Source: Paenibacillus_S sp043945595 (lineage in GTDB: Bacteria; Bacillota; Bacilli; Paenibacillales; NBRC-103111). Taken from it: 64,000 nt of DNA. The stretch is from contig NZ_JBIFNP010000001.1 in assembly GCF_043945595.1 (NCBI RefSeq), positions 5,952,001 to 6,016,000 on the forward strand. The letters are read 5' to 3'. Shown here in pieces: positions 44,301-54,329 of the stretch. Position 1 is the first letter of the stretch, and every line of letters begins with the position of its first letter. The notes under the pieces are model-generated. The model had not been told where the DNA came from and did not search any database. It worked only from the letters and a program-made list of their open reading frames with translations. The translations under genes and the position numbers were made by a program.

Positions 44301-47300
44301 CTGGCGTTGAAGAGGCAGGTTGTTATCGGATGTAATGCGTTTGAAGTTTCCTCCGACTACCATCGTGACCGGCTTGCCGTCTTCGGTCTTCAGCCGTTCG
44401 GTGTACAAGCCTTCCCGGGTCCGAATCGGCACGATGCCCTGCGCATCGGCGAACTCGACGCCTTGTCCCCAATAATAGCGGACACCGACCGGAAGGCCGA
44501 TAACCTCTACGGAGCCCCATACGCTTTCGGAGCTGACGCCGAGCTCGGCGCCGGCGAGTGTTTTGCCGCCCGCGATCGGAATCCATTTCGGGAAGACGAC
44601 CGCTGCCTTGGCGTAGCCCTCGAACCGCTCTCCCGAAATGTATATATACACCTCTCCGATGACGACATCGACGATGTTGAGCTTCGCCTCCAGCTCCAGC
44701 TTGGCCGGCTCGGCCCACTGCACGTCCGCCGAGACCTCTTTCATGAAAGGAAGCTTGGCGATTTCAAAGCCGCCTTCCAGCGAGAAACCAAGGCGGGATA
44801 CTTTTAGCGTAAACTCCCCTTCGAGTACCTCGGCCATCTTGATCGCTGCAGCGAGCACGATTTTACCGGGGCCGTCGGAAATACTGCTGACGTCTTCCAC
44901 GCCGCCGCCGAGCATCGTCACGAACACGTCCGGCGCAACCATAATGCCGGGTTCTCCCTTGGCCGACAAGAACAAATCGTCCACCTTCGGGGTGCCGTCC
45001 TGAATGGCGATGGTCAGAATGCCATGGAACTCAAGCACCTTAATCTTCAACTGTGCATCGACGCCGTAAATATTATCAATGGTATTAATAGTTAATGAGG
45101 CACTGGCTTCATTCTTCATCATGCCGCCCAGGAAATCCTCGGGAAGCCCGATCGAAACGGTCGTATCGATGCCAATAAAGCCGACTTCGCTGTTTTCTTT
45201 CTCCCCGAACAGCACATTGTCTATCGAAGCGCTGAAATCAAACATGGAGTCATCCACGCTGCCAGGCTCGTATTCGGGGTTTTGCTTATTCCACTTCTTG
45301 TCCTTCTCTTCTTTATACTTTTCTTCGCCTCCCGGCAGGAAGGTCAGTGCCATGGCGCCGGAGAACGAAACCGCCTTATCATGCAGAACCGCGCCGTTAA
45401 TTTCGATACCGAAGCCGCTGATCATCTTCAGCGATTTGCCCAATCCGGCCAATTCCATCGAGACCGGCGACTGGTCATCGTCCGCATCCAGCGCGTAATC
45501 CTCGCCATCCTTAAATTCCATCGCAAATTCATACTTCCAAAACTCCATGCCGCCCGAAATACGGAGCGAACCGTTGCCGGAAACCTCGATATAATCCCGG
45601 ATGTGGGAGCTGTCGTGAGGATTTTTCCGGATCGTCATCGGCGTACCGCCGTATTCGACGACTGAATTCAGCACAGCCGGATTCGCAGTCGTATTGACCA
45701 CATACTCCGTCGCTCCCGAATCGTCCTTCTTCTCCATCACTTCCCCGCGCACATCCAGCAGGATGCTCTCGTCCTCGGAAAGCCCGGCCTTATATTGCTC
45801 CAATGCGGCCTCATCCGCAAGCGAGACGATATCATAAATAAAATCGTCATCCACCGCTGTCTTCTTGACGGCAAGCAGTCCGTAGTACCGCCCCATATAT
45901 CTGGTATCCGCGCTCACGTTCAGCGTCTGCTGAATACGCTGTTCCCCGAAGTCGCGGTGAGTAATGACGGCTTGGTACACGCCCGGATCGAGCGGAGCCT
46001 CTACCCGAAGCATCATGTCCGTATCCGAAGTCACATCCGCCGCATCCGCGGGCAGTTCCGTCCGGACACCGGTCACCGTATTTTCAAGCCGTACCGACCA
46101 GCGTGACAAATCCTTATACACATTGAAACCTTGACCCTTCACCGTAATAAACCGGGTGCCGCTCGTATAAACCGTATCCGGGGCCAGCTTCTGGTATTGA
46201 ACCGCCGGAGGATCCCTGTGCACGCCGGGCAGTAAAATATATCCGCCCGCCGTCACAGGCGCCGTCATGCCTTCCGCTTGAATCTCCACGCGGTATTGCT
46301 TCACGGCGTAGCTCTGCTGCGGATCGGCCTTCACCTTCCATTTGAACGCGTAAGTCCCATTCGTTTGAATCAGCGGGGCTGTCTGGTACAACGTACCGTC
46401 CTGAACCGCAGCTAACCCGTTCTCGAGAATCAGGGACGCCTTTACGTTGGACAGCATCCGGTTGTTCGCTCTTGTGTTGTCCACCTCGGCGGTAATCTCG
46501 AATTCGTTCTCGGCGTAGCCGTCACCGGCTTCATTCACGTTCAATTGATCGGGCGCATAGGCAGCCAGCCCGAAATTGGCTCCATCCGCCGGCTTGCTGA
46601 AATTACCGGTGCCGTAGTACGTCTCGAATGTTTTGGTTTCTCCGGCGCCGATCTCGATCGGATTCCAATACAGAGCCACGGCGCTGTCTGCCGCACCGTA
46701 GGCATTCGTTTTTTTGGTGAAATCCAGATTCGCATCCGGGCTGTAATCCCATTTCGTTTCGGACAGCTTGTTCCAATGCCCGAATACAACCTGCGACGGC
46801 TTCGCGTTCCCGTACCCGCTGAGCAGGCCGTAGGAGAACACCGCAGGATTGAACAAGTTGTCGAGGCTCCGCCAGTACGTCGGCACCTGATCTCCGCTTA
46901 GCGACGTCTCCGTCGTAATCGGCTTGTTATCGCCGCCGACAAGGAATGCCGCGCCGTCATTGGAGCCGAGCATCGTATCCAGCAGCATCCGGGCGCCGAT
47001 CTGCCGGACTGCGCTTCCGTTGTTTGAAACTTCATATTTAACCCGGACATTGCCGATATTCGGGTTCTTGATATCGTCGGCAATTTCCAATGTCTGACGG
47101 ATGCTCACCCCATCCATGCTCCACACCGATGTATTGGTGCGATCGACATTATGGGGCTTCTCCGTAAACGAGCCGTCCAGGTTCATAAATCCGTAAGCAT
47201 TGCCGTAAATATAGTCCTTGCCGTCAATCTTGAATGTCGCAAACGATGTTTCCGGCTCCTCTTCCTTATAGAGGAGCGCCGCATCGTTATCCGTTGGGCG

Positions 47301-47492
47301 GTACGGGTCGCCCAGCACATTTTTGATGCTGAAGCGCCCGTTGTCCGCCTTTACCGAATATTGAATATAATCGTTCTGAGCCGTCACGACACCGGCATGA
47401 TCCTCCGCATACACCAACTGCTGAAGCAGGCCCGACCAGAGCATTGCGCCTGTGGCAACCAGCGAGACTGCGATCCGGCATATCTTTCCCAT
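41324..47492 (-). CDS. Giant secreted surface protein with three SLH domains, frameshifted
   Basis: 2,055 residues if one extra base near 43420 (CCCGGG) is removed. Signal peptide 1-29 (ending LVYAED). Then a large beta-rich region, a TIG-like domain (VYTSGTRFITVKGQGFNVYK) at about 440-530, a long repetitive beta section around 760-1060 (ASLTINTIDNIYGVDAQLKI), fibronectin/Ig-like domains (VEVYDEQGSKVDT; FTIDTTAPPLMIDPAQDVNA), an IDRTLENVLAEL linker, and three SLH domains at the end (FEPSRPITRLEFTKLITAAM, FEPSVHISRVQAASILG, FKPESTITREEAAAMIAHWV). The SLH domains should bind pyruvylated wall polymer. Probably the wall anchor of the locus. Confidence 0.85.
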
Positions 47493-47528
47493 ACGTCCTC
47501 CTTGTAGATCCTAGTTTTGCAAAATGCT

Positions 47529-50500
47529 TTACAGGGAACTGATATAAATCAGCGCCAGCACCGTACTCCGTTCCTGATCCTGAATGTAGAATGTGTACCA
47601 TCCGGGAGCATCGGCTTGGAAAACCGTTCCGGACAGCTCCTGCGTTCCGCTCTTCATATCTCCCTTGGTCAGCTTGCCTTTCTTCCACTTGATCTGCAGA
47701 GCTCCCTCGGCATTCATCGCCCGGAACTCAAGCTTCGAGCCCGCGACGATCAGCGGCTCCATGCCCAGCTTCGTACCGTTCACGAATACCTGCTTCTCGC
47801 TGGCGCCGACCACCGTGACCTGGCGCTCCGCTCTTGCCGTGTTGCCTGCCGAGTCGGAAACGGTATAAATGACCGTGTACGTTCCCGGCTGGCCGATTTC
47901 GAACCCGTTCGGATCTATAGCAATCCGATCGTTCAGGCTGCCCTCCAAAGAATCGTCAGCCTCCACATCGCTCAGCTGGTACGTTCCGTTTTGCAGGAAG
48001 GTTAGCGGCGTTTGCTGCCCGAACCGAAGCACGGGAGGGGTCGTATCCATATTTTCCACGGTCGCATTCACCGTAGTCTGATTGCCCAGCGCATCGCTGA
48101 TAACGAAGGTGAATGTACCATTTTCCTTAAACACGAATTGCTGCTGCCCGTTGTTATTGAGCACGGTAATCGGCTCTCCAGCGGTAACGGTTGCCGTCAC
48201 CGGCATATTCGTCAGCCCGGTTTCGCTATAAGCTACGGATGCCTGGGGCGGCGTATTGTCAATATTGCCGACCGCTGCCGTTACCGTCCCGATATTTCCG
48301 GCTTCATCCACGATCGTAAATTCGTAAGAAGCATTTTGATAAAATACGCGCTCCGTTTTGTTCTGGTTGTTAGCCACCTTGAACGGCTCGCCGGCGGATA
48401 CCGTGACCGTCACCGGCTGGTTGGTCGGTTCCGTCGTACTGTAGGCAACGGTGCCGACCGGCGGCGTTTTATCGATATAGTTCACTTCCGTATGAATTTG
48501 CGACTCATTGCCCGCTTCGTCCGCCAGGACGAAATCAAAGGGTCCATTCGTTGTATAGGTGTAGGTCAGCTTCCCGTCATTGTTCTTCACGGTAACCTTC
48601 TCGCTCGGCTTGATCGTGACCAGAACATCTTTATTCGTCAGCTTCACCGCCGAATAGGTCACCTGCGCTGTAGGCGCGGTTTTATCGATATTGCTGACGA
48701 CCGCCCTCACTATGCCCGCATTGCCCGCTTCATCTTCGATCTCGAAGTCGAAGACGCCGTTTTCCGTGAAGGTGCGGACCGGGCTGCCTCCGTTATTGAC
48801 GACATGCACCGCGGTTTGCGTATCGCTCATGGTAAGCGTTGCGGTGACGTCCTGATTCGTCTTCTGCGTTTGATACACGCTGTAGGTGACCGTGCCTGCC
48901 GGAGGCGTTTTGTCGATGTTGGCAACCGTCGCCGTTACCTGCTTGGTGTTGCCCGCCGCATCGCGCAGCTGGTAAACAAATTCCCCGTTGGCGTCGAACT
49001 GCCGCTGCGGGCTGCCTCCGTTGTTCACAATAATGACCGGCTCTCCGCTGTTATCGGAAGGAGCCAGCGTCGCCGTGACACTCTGGTTCGGCTCACTGCG
49101 TGCTGCTGTAGGTAACGGTTCCATCCGGCGGCGTCTTGTCGATATTGCTTACCGTGGCGACCGCCTCGCCCGAATTCCCCGCCGCATCGGTGAAGGTAAA
49201 CGTAAACTGTCCGTTCTCCGTAAAGGTGTGTACCGGACTGCCTCCCGCACTCGTGATCCGGTAGGAACCGGAGCTGTCATATACCGTCATCGATACGGTA
49301 ACATCCTCCCGCGTCCAATCTTGAGTGCTGTAGGTCAGGGTGCCGACCGGCGCGATCAAATCGATATTGCTTACCGTAACCGGAACGCGGTCTATTCGCT
49401 CCAGCTCCGGATATGCTACGTTCACATAGAACGTTCCGTTGTTCCTCACCTCATAAACGACAGAGGTCACCGTACCGGCCGAATCGGTCGTACGGTCAAG
49501 CAGGGTTGCCTGCATTTGAACAGGAATGTCAACGCTGGATATCGCGCGGACCGGATTGCCGTACACTTCGACGGTCACTCGGACAGGCTGATTCGTCCAA
49601 TCCCGGGTGGAATAATCTACATTTACCGTCGGCAGGCCGGGATCGATCCAATCGACCGAAGCGGTTTGAGTACCGATATTGCCTGCGGCATCGCTGTATT
49701 TAAATTCGTAGGTTCCGTTCTCCTGGAATACGTGGTACGCCCTCCCGTCCTCCGGCTGCAGGATCGTTACGCTTTCCGGAAACGAAATATACGCTGTCAC
49801 CGGGCTGCCCGTCGCCGTATCCGGCGTGTAGGACAGGCTGGCTGCCGGCGGCGTGTTATCGAGCACGAACGGCCGGCTTGAGCGAACCGTTGCGGCCTGA
49901 TCGCTGTCAAAAGCCTGGATATGCAAATACCAGCTGCCGTCGCCGCCCGTTAATGTAAACCGGTACGCATTCGGATCATCCGCAATCTTCTCAATCGTCG
50001 TACGGATCTGGCCTTCAACCTGGTATGCGCCTGCTGAAGCTTGTTTCCAGCCGGTTGGCGACGGTGTCGGATCTTGGCTCCATTGATAATGCATATCCGC
50101 ATCTACCGGCAGGGCGGACGAATTCGTTACGCTGGCTGTCACCGCTGCCGATTGTGCGGGGATGGCGTTGCCATCCTGGGACAAGACTATCTCTACGTTC
50201 TCCTCATAGATCCAGCTGACCGCCGCTGGGATCTGCGCTTCATTGCCCGCCTCATCCTCCAGCTTGAAGATAAAGTCGCCATTCGATGTAAAGGTTTTGG
50301 CTAGCTCTCCATTATTGTTGGTTACCTTCAGCTTATCGGCCGAGGATACATTGTCGCTTAACTGCACCAGCGTCGCCGTTACGCTCTGCTTGGTCGGCGT
50401 TGTCATCGAATACTGAACCGAAGCCGTCGGCGCCGTCCGGTCCATAGTGACATCCGCGCTGTATACGGTACTCTCATTGCCCGCTTCATCGCGGAATTTC

Positions 50501-53224
50501 ACTTGAACGGTGTAGCTCCCCTCAGCGTCGGGAAGCTCCGCCTCCGCATCCGCCGTGTAGGATCTCCAGCCGCTCCACAGAGCTCCGTTATCCGCCGACA
50601 AATTATATTCCAGCCCGCCGAGTCCGCTCCTTTCGTCCTGTGCGGCCAGCTGCAGCGGAATTACATGCTCTTTCGTCATGGGCTTTGCGATAGTTATGCC
50701 GCCGGTCGGAGCCGTATTGTCCAGTACATACGGATTGCTGCCGGACGCTAAGGCCACATTGCCGGCATCGTCGACCGCCTTCACGTGAACGACCCAAAGG
50801 CCGTCTCCACCCGTCTTTTTCGGCGGCGCCAATGCCGTAATCAGCTGCCAGCCGCTGTCTTCCGGCGAGACGGTTTCTCCCTGCAGAGTCCACTTGTAGT
50901 AAAGCTGAACCGCCGTATGCGCATCCGCCGCCGATACTTCTGCGGCCGCCGTTTTGCTTGGCGTCGAAGAGGTATTCTCCGTCAAGCTGATCTCAGGCGG
51001 AGTGTTGTCGAACAAAAATGGCTTATAAAGCACAGTATGATTGCCTGCCGCATCGGCTGCATCCAAATGAAGATAATAACTTCCGTCCAAATCCGGATCG
51101 GAAGTAAAAGCGATCCCGCTGCTTGCGGATTTCCAGCCCGCTCCGGGACCCGGCGTATCCGTGCTGTCGGTCTGAAATATAAGAAACACTCTGCACTCCG
51201 CCCGCATCCTGCACGTTAACGGTCACCTGGTAGCTCCGCTCATACTGCACGTCGCCCGCCGGCGTCACGGTCACAACCGGCGCGTCGCGGTCAATCGAAT
51301 AAGATAATGAAATAAAGTCCGTACGGTTCCCCGCTTGATCCTCTACCCGGACCGCAAGCTTCCATTGTCCGGATTGGCTTGCTCCTGTCAGATCCGATTC
51401 TATAGCATCCGTTAAATTCCCCGCCGTCCATTTGCTTTCGTCCACGGCGGCATTGTCCTTTAACCACTGATACTTGATCTGATTTCCATTGATGCCGGCC
51501 TCGCTGTCGCTCGCTACAATCCGCACAGCATATTTTTGTGCAGGCGCTGTGCTTCCATCGGCATCCACGGCAACCGTAGGCTTCGTGTTATCCAATTTCA
51601 CGGCTTGGGTCGCAACGGTTTCGTTGCCGGCTTTATCGTGCGCCTTTACATGCAGATAGTAGTCTCCCGTTGCATCCGCAGGGGTCGATATCTCCGTCCC
51701 AGGCGCGGCCGTAAGAGCCGTTACCCCGCTCCAGTTCGAGACAGGAGCCGAGTCTGCAGACCAGTAATAAGAAAACAAATCATCCGGCCCGGAGCCGTTC
51801 GTATCGCTGACATCGACGCGAACCTTATGGCTCTGCTTATAAACCGAGGCATTCGAGGCGCTGAACGCTACGGCCGGAGGCGTGCGGTCGATGCGGATAT
51901 TTTGGGCCAGCAGACCGGACACCGCCCGGTCTTGTATCGCATTGCCCGCAGCATCGACGATCGTGCCTCCCGTAAACGCCCCGGACAAGGCAAAATCGAG
52001 CGCCGCCGTATCCTGATCCGCCGTGTCCACCGTATAGCGGAACGTGAGGTGGTCGACTCCATTGCCAATGCCCGTGCTGACCGCCGTTCCGCCATTATTG
52101 AAATGAAGCTGAGGCGATCCCGTTACACTGACCGGCTCCGTAAAGTAAATGGAAATATCCGCTGCTTCACCGGCTTTTAACACGGTATCGCGGACGCTGG
52201 ACGTTGTCAGGGGCCCGTTCACGGCCGGAGGAACGCCGTCAACCGCAAAATGGCTTGAAGCCAGCACATTTTGAAAACCGGCCGCCGTATCGATGCTTTC
52301 ATTTCCGCTCAAATCGACCGCATTCAGCGTTTGATCTACAATCGTTACCGGATTGTTCGTGAAGCCTAAGGCCGACTGTTGATCCCCGCTTCGCACCGTA
52401 TAGCTGTAAGTCAGCACATTGGACTGATTCCCGCTTACATATACGGCCGAGCCCCCGGTATTCATCGCAATGGTTTGGGTCGTGTCCACCGTTACCGGCT
52501 CGTCGAACTCGAACTTCAAAGCGATGCTCTGTCCGGCTGTAAACGTTCCGGGCACAGCATCGGACGAAATTTTGCTCAGCAGCGGGCGGTTCTTGTCTTT
52601 AAAATAAACCCGGATGTTCCGGGCCCCGGCCTCCTGATCATCATCATCGGACGAAAAGGTCAGCTGCAGCGTTCTTGTTCCGGAGGTCAAGCTGAACCAG
52701 CCCAGATCCAGATTATTCTGCCAGTCCTGCAAATCGTCGAAATATTTCTCCGTGCCGTTCTCGCCGTCACCTATGTATTTCAGCGTCGTTGCCGACCCGT
52801 TGGCCGCCTTCTGCTCCAGCTTGAAGTACAGCCAGTCATCGTCAAGCGAGCCGTCGTAGCTTAGCGCGTCGAACTTCACCTTCACCTGCAGGTCACCCTT
52901 GTCAATGATCTGCTGCAAAGCGCTAAGATCCAGCGAGTAGCCCGCTCTCCAGCTGCCTGAATCGCCGTCGGACTGAACATAGGCATTGACGCCGGACAAT
53001 GTTTTGCTTGTATCAAGTCCATACTGGTCCGTCAAAGCGGCAAGACCAAAATTGTTCTTGGCCTCCACCTCGCTGTCCGAGCTGCCCGCGGAAGCCAACT
53101 GAAACTGGCCGGCCGCCGGCGCAGCCCAGGCTACCGAAGCGGTATAGCAATTTACCACAGCGGCGATCCAGGCGATAAACATAACATACCGAATCGTCAG
53201 CGCCGTTTTTTTCCTTCTGTTCAT
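47529..53224 (-). CDS. Giant secreted Ig-like repeat protein, two frameshifts
   Basis: 1,897 residues if extra bases near 51185 and 49110 are removed. Signal peptide (MNRRKKTALTIRY..ASVAWAAPA). The N domain (LTDQYGLDTSKTLSGVNAYV, DDWLYFKLEQKAANGS) is followed by Ig-like repeats marked by DKAGNET, DEAGNES, SNIDKTPP, with about eight late units of about 70 residues (pattern TYS..TN..V.VT....NNG....F..NG.F.F...DEAGN). A DUF5011-like domain (GQPGTYTVIYTVSDSAGN) and a last beta domain (WYTFYIQDQERSTVL) end it. No SLH, LPXTG or membrane anchor. It starts 37 bp upstream of the SLH gene, so it probably attaches through that partner. Confidence 0.83.
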
Positions 53225-53331
53225 GGAATGGTCATAACCCCTTTCGTCTCATGAAAAATTCAGCTCCAGGCAAGCCTGCTCGATTTTCCTGGCTTACCCG
53301 GGGCTAGCATGGATTTCCAAGTTCTGAGAAT

Positions 53332-53366
53332 CATTATAACATAGGATTACAGTCCTAAATTATAAT
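53332..53366. promoter_or_regulatory. Divergent promoter pair around a palindrome
   Basis: Minus-strand TATAAT at 53332-53337 (toward the Ig-repeat gene) and plus-strand TATAAT at 53361-53366 (toward the structured region at 53373) flank TAGGATTACAGTCCTA (53342-53357), a dyad with 5-bp arms that could be an operator. No good -35 boxes. Confidence 0.5.
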
Positions 53367-53372
53367 TTTTCT

Positions 53373-53560
53373 TTGCCGTTAGGTGAGCATTTACACCATA
53401 AACCGGAAAATTGCGACAAGGAACACCTGCAGCAGCAGTGCTTACAGCTTCCAAGGATGTTAGGCATAAAGACCTATCACCCGAATGAGAAGAATACCGG
53501 CAGCCCCAAACGGCTAAGGGTACGAAACCCGGCATATGAACCGTCACACGGAAAGCTCTG
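53373..53560 (+). ncRNA. Structured non-coding RNA candidate, possibly raiA-like
   Basis: The sequence begins GCCGTTAGGTGAGCATTTAC right after a plus-strand TATAAT. It can form a series of hairpins: GGTG/CACC, TAGG/CCTA (extended by GG.TG/CA.CC), AGCC/GGCT, GGGTACGAAACCC and CCGTCACACGG. No protein frame in it looks real. Length (about 190 nt) and conserved-looking loops recall the raiA RNA motif of Firmicutes, but I recall that consensus only loosely. A leader of the minus-strand surface gene is the alternative. Confidence 0.45.
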
Positions 53561-53572
53561 AAGTGATGGGAA

Positions 53573-53611
53573 TAAAAAAAGCGGCTGGGCGCCCTAAGGC
53601 TTTGCCCAACC
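53573..53611 (-). terminator. Terminator after the 196-residue secreted protein gene
   Basis: Minus strand GGTTGGGC / GCCCAGCC stem with an 11-13 nt loop, then GCTTTTTTTATT. It separates the upstream secreted-protein genes from the giant-protein genes, which therefore need their own promoter. Confidence 0.78.
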
Positions 53612-53704
53612 ACTTTGATCGATACTGCAATTCACTAAAAAAAGGAAATCATTCATTCTTATCTTTACAATATAAGGAATTCCGTTTCCGTGCTCATACA
53701 GTGC

Positions 53705-54295
53705 CTACTGCTTCGCTTCCGAGGCTTCCGAAGCTGCCGGGGCTTCCGCCGCCGGCGCGTCAGCCTTGGCCTGCGGCACCGCCAGCTCAAACTTCCGGCT
53801 GTCGTTCACTCCGATCGTTTCTACACGGCCGTTCGTGTTCACCCAGCCTTGAGCCAGAAGCGAAGCCTGACCGGAGTTTACGGTGATGCTCCCTAGATAC
53901 ACCCGCTCCGCGCAGGTCTTATGGTTACCGAAATTAATATGGTAAACCCCGGTGGCATGCGGCTTCAAGACAGTCGGCTGCCCCGGTGCGATCGTCGAAC
54001 CGATATCCCGGTAAGAGGAGCCTTCCGAGGTAAATTCCGTGCCGTCCTGCATATACAAATGCATGGTTATATCTGCCGCCGTATTCCCGGCATTGGACAG
54101 CTGGAACGAGAAATCGTGTGAATCCTCTGTGCTGCAGTAATTGTTCGCCGGGATTTGGAATGCCATTTCACTAGGCAGCGCCGGCGGCTGCGGCGCGATT
54201 CCTCCGGGCGATTCAACGGCGGCTCCAGCCGGAACGATAAACATCATGCTAAGCGCGATAGCGGGAAGAATAGCTTGCTTCAAAAGGTTTCTCAT
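53705..54295 (-). CDS. Secreted protein of unknown family
   Basis: 196 residues. Signal peptide 1-25 (LPAIALSMMFIVPAGAAVE). The mature part looks like one beta-sandwich: DFSFQLSNAGNTAADITMHL, TIAPGQPTVLKPHATGVYHI, VYLGSITVNSGQASLLAQGW VN. Two Cys (NYCSTED and HKTCAER) may form a disulphide. The tail is Ala/Glu/Pro-rich (KADAPAAEAPAASEASEAKQ). Not recognised; general resemblance to CARDB-like modules. It lies 34 bp after the SH3-repeat protein gene. Confidence 0.7.
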   Translation of the reverse strand: MRNLLKQAILPAIALSMMFIVPAGAAVESPGGIAPQPPALPSEMAFQIPANNYCSTEDSHDFSFQLSNAGNTAADITMHLYMQDGTEFTSEGSSYRDIGSTIAPGQPTVLKPHATGVYHINFGNHKTCAERVYLGSITVNSGQASLLAQGWVNTNGRVETIGVNDSRKFELAVPQAKADAPAAEAPAASEASEAKQ

Positions 54296-54329
54296 CTTGT
54301 CGTCTCCTGATTCTCATCTCTTGTTATTA

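Noticed and set aside
53373..53560. c-di-GMP, M-box, cobalamin or ydaO riboswitch
   Set aside because: The GTTAGGTGAG start recalls the M-box, but the later M-box blocks are absent; consensus elements of the other classes were not found.
53347..53613. 88-codon minus-strand ORF
   Set aside because: It runs across a terminator hairpin and the structured RNA region; no domain, no RBS. More likely an RNA gene misread as protein.
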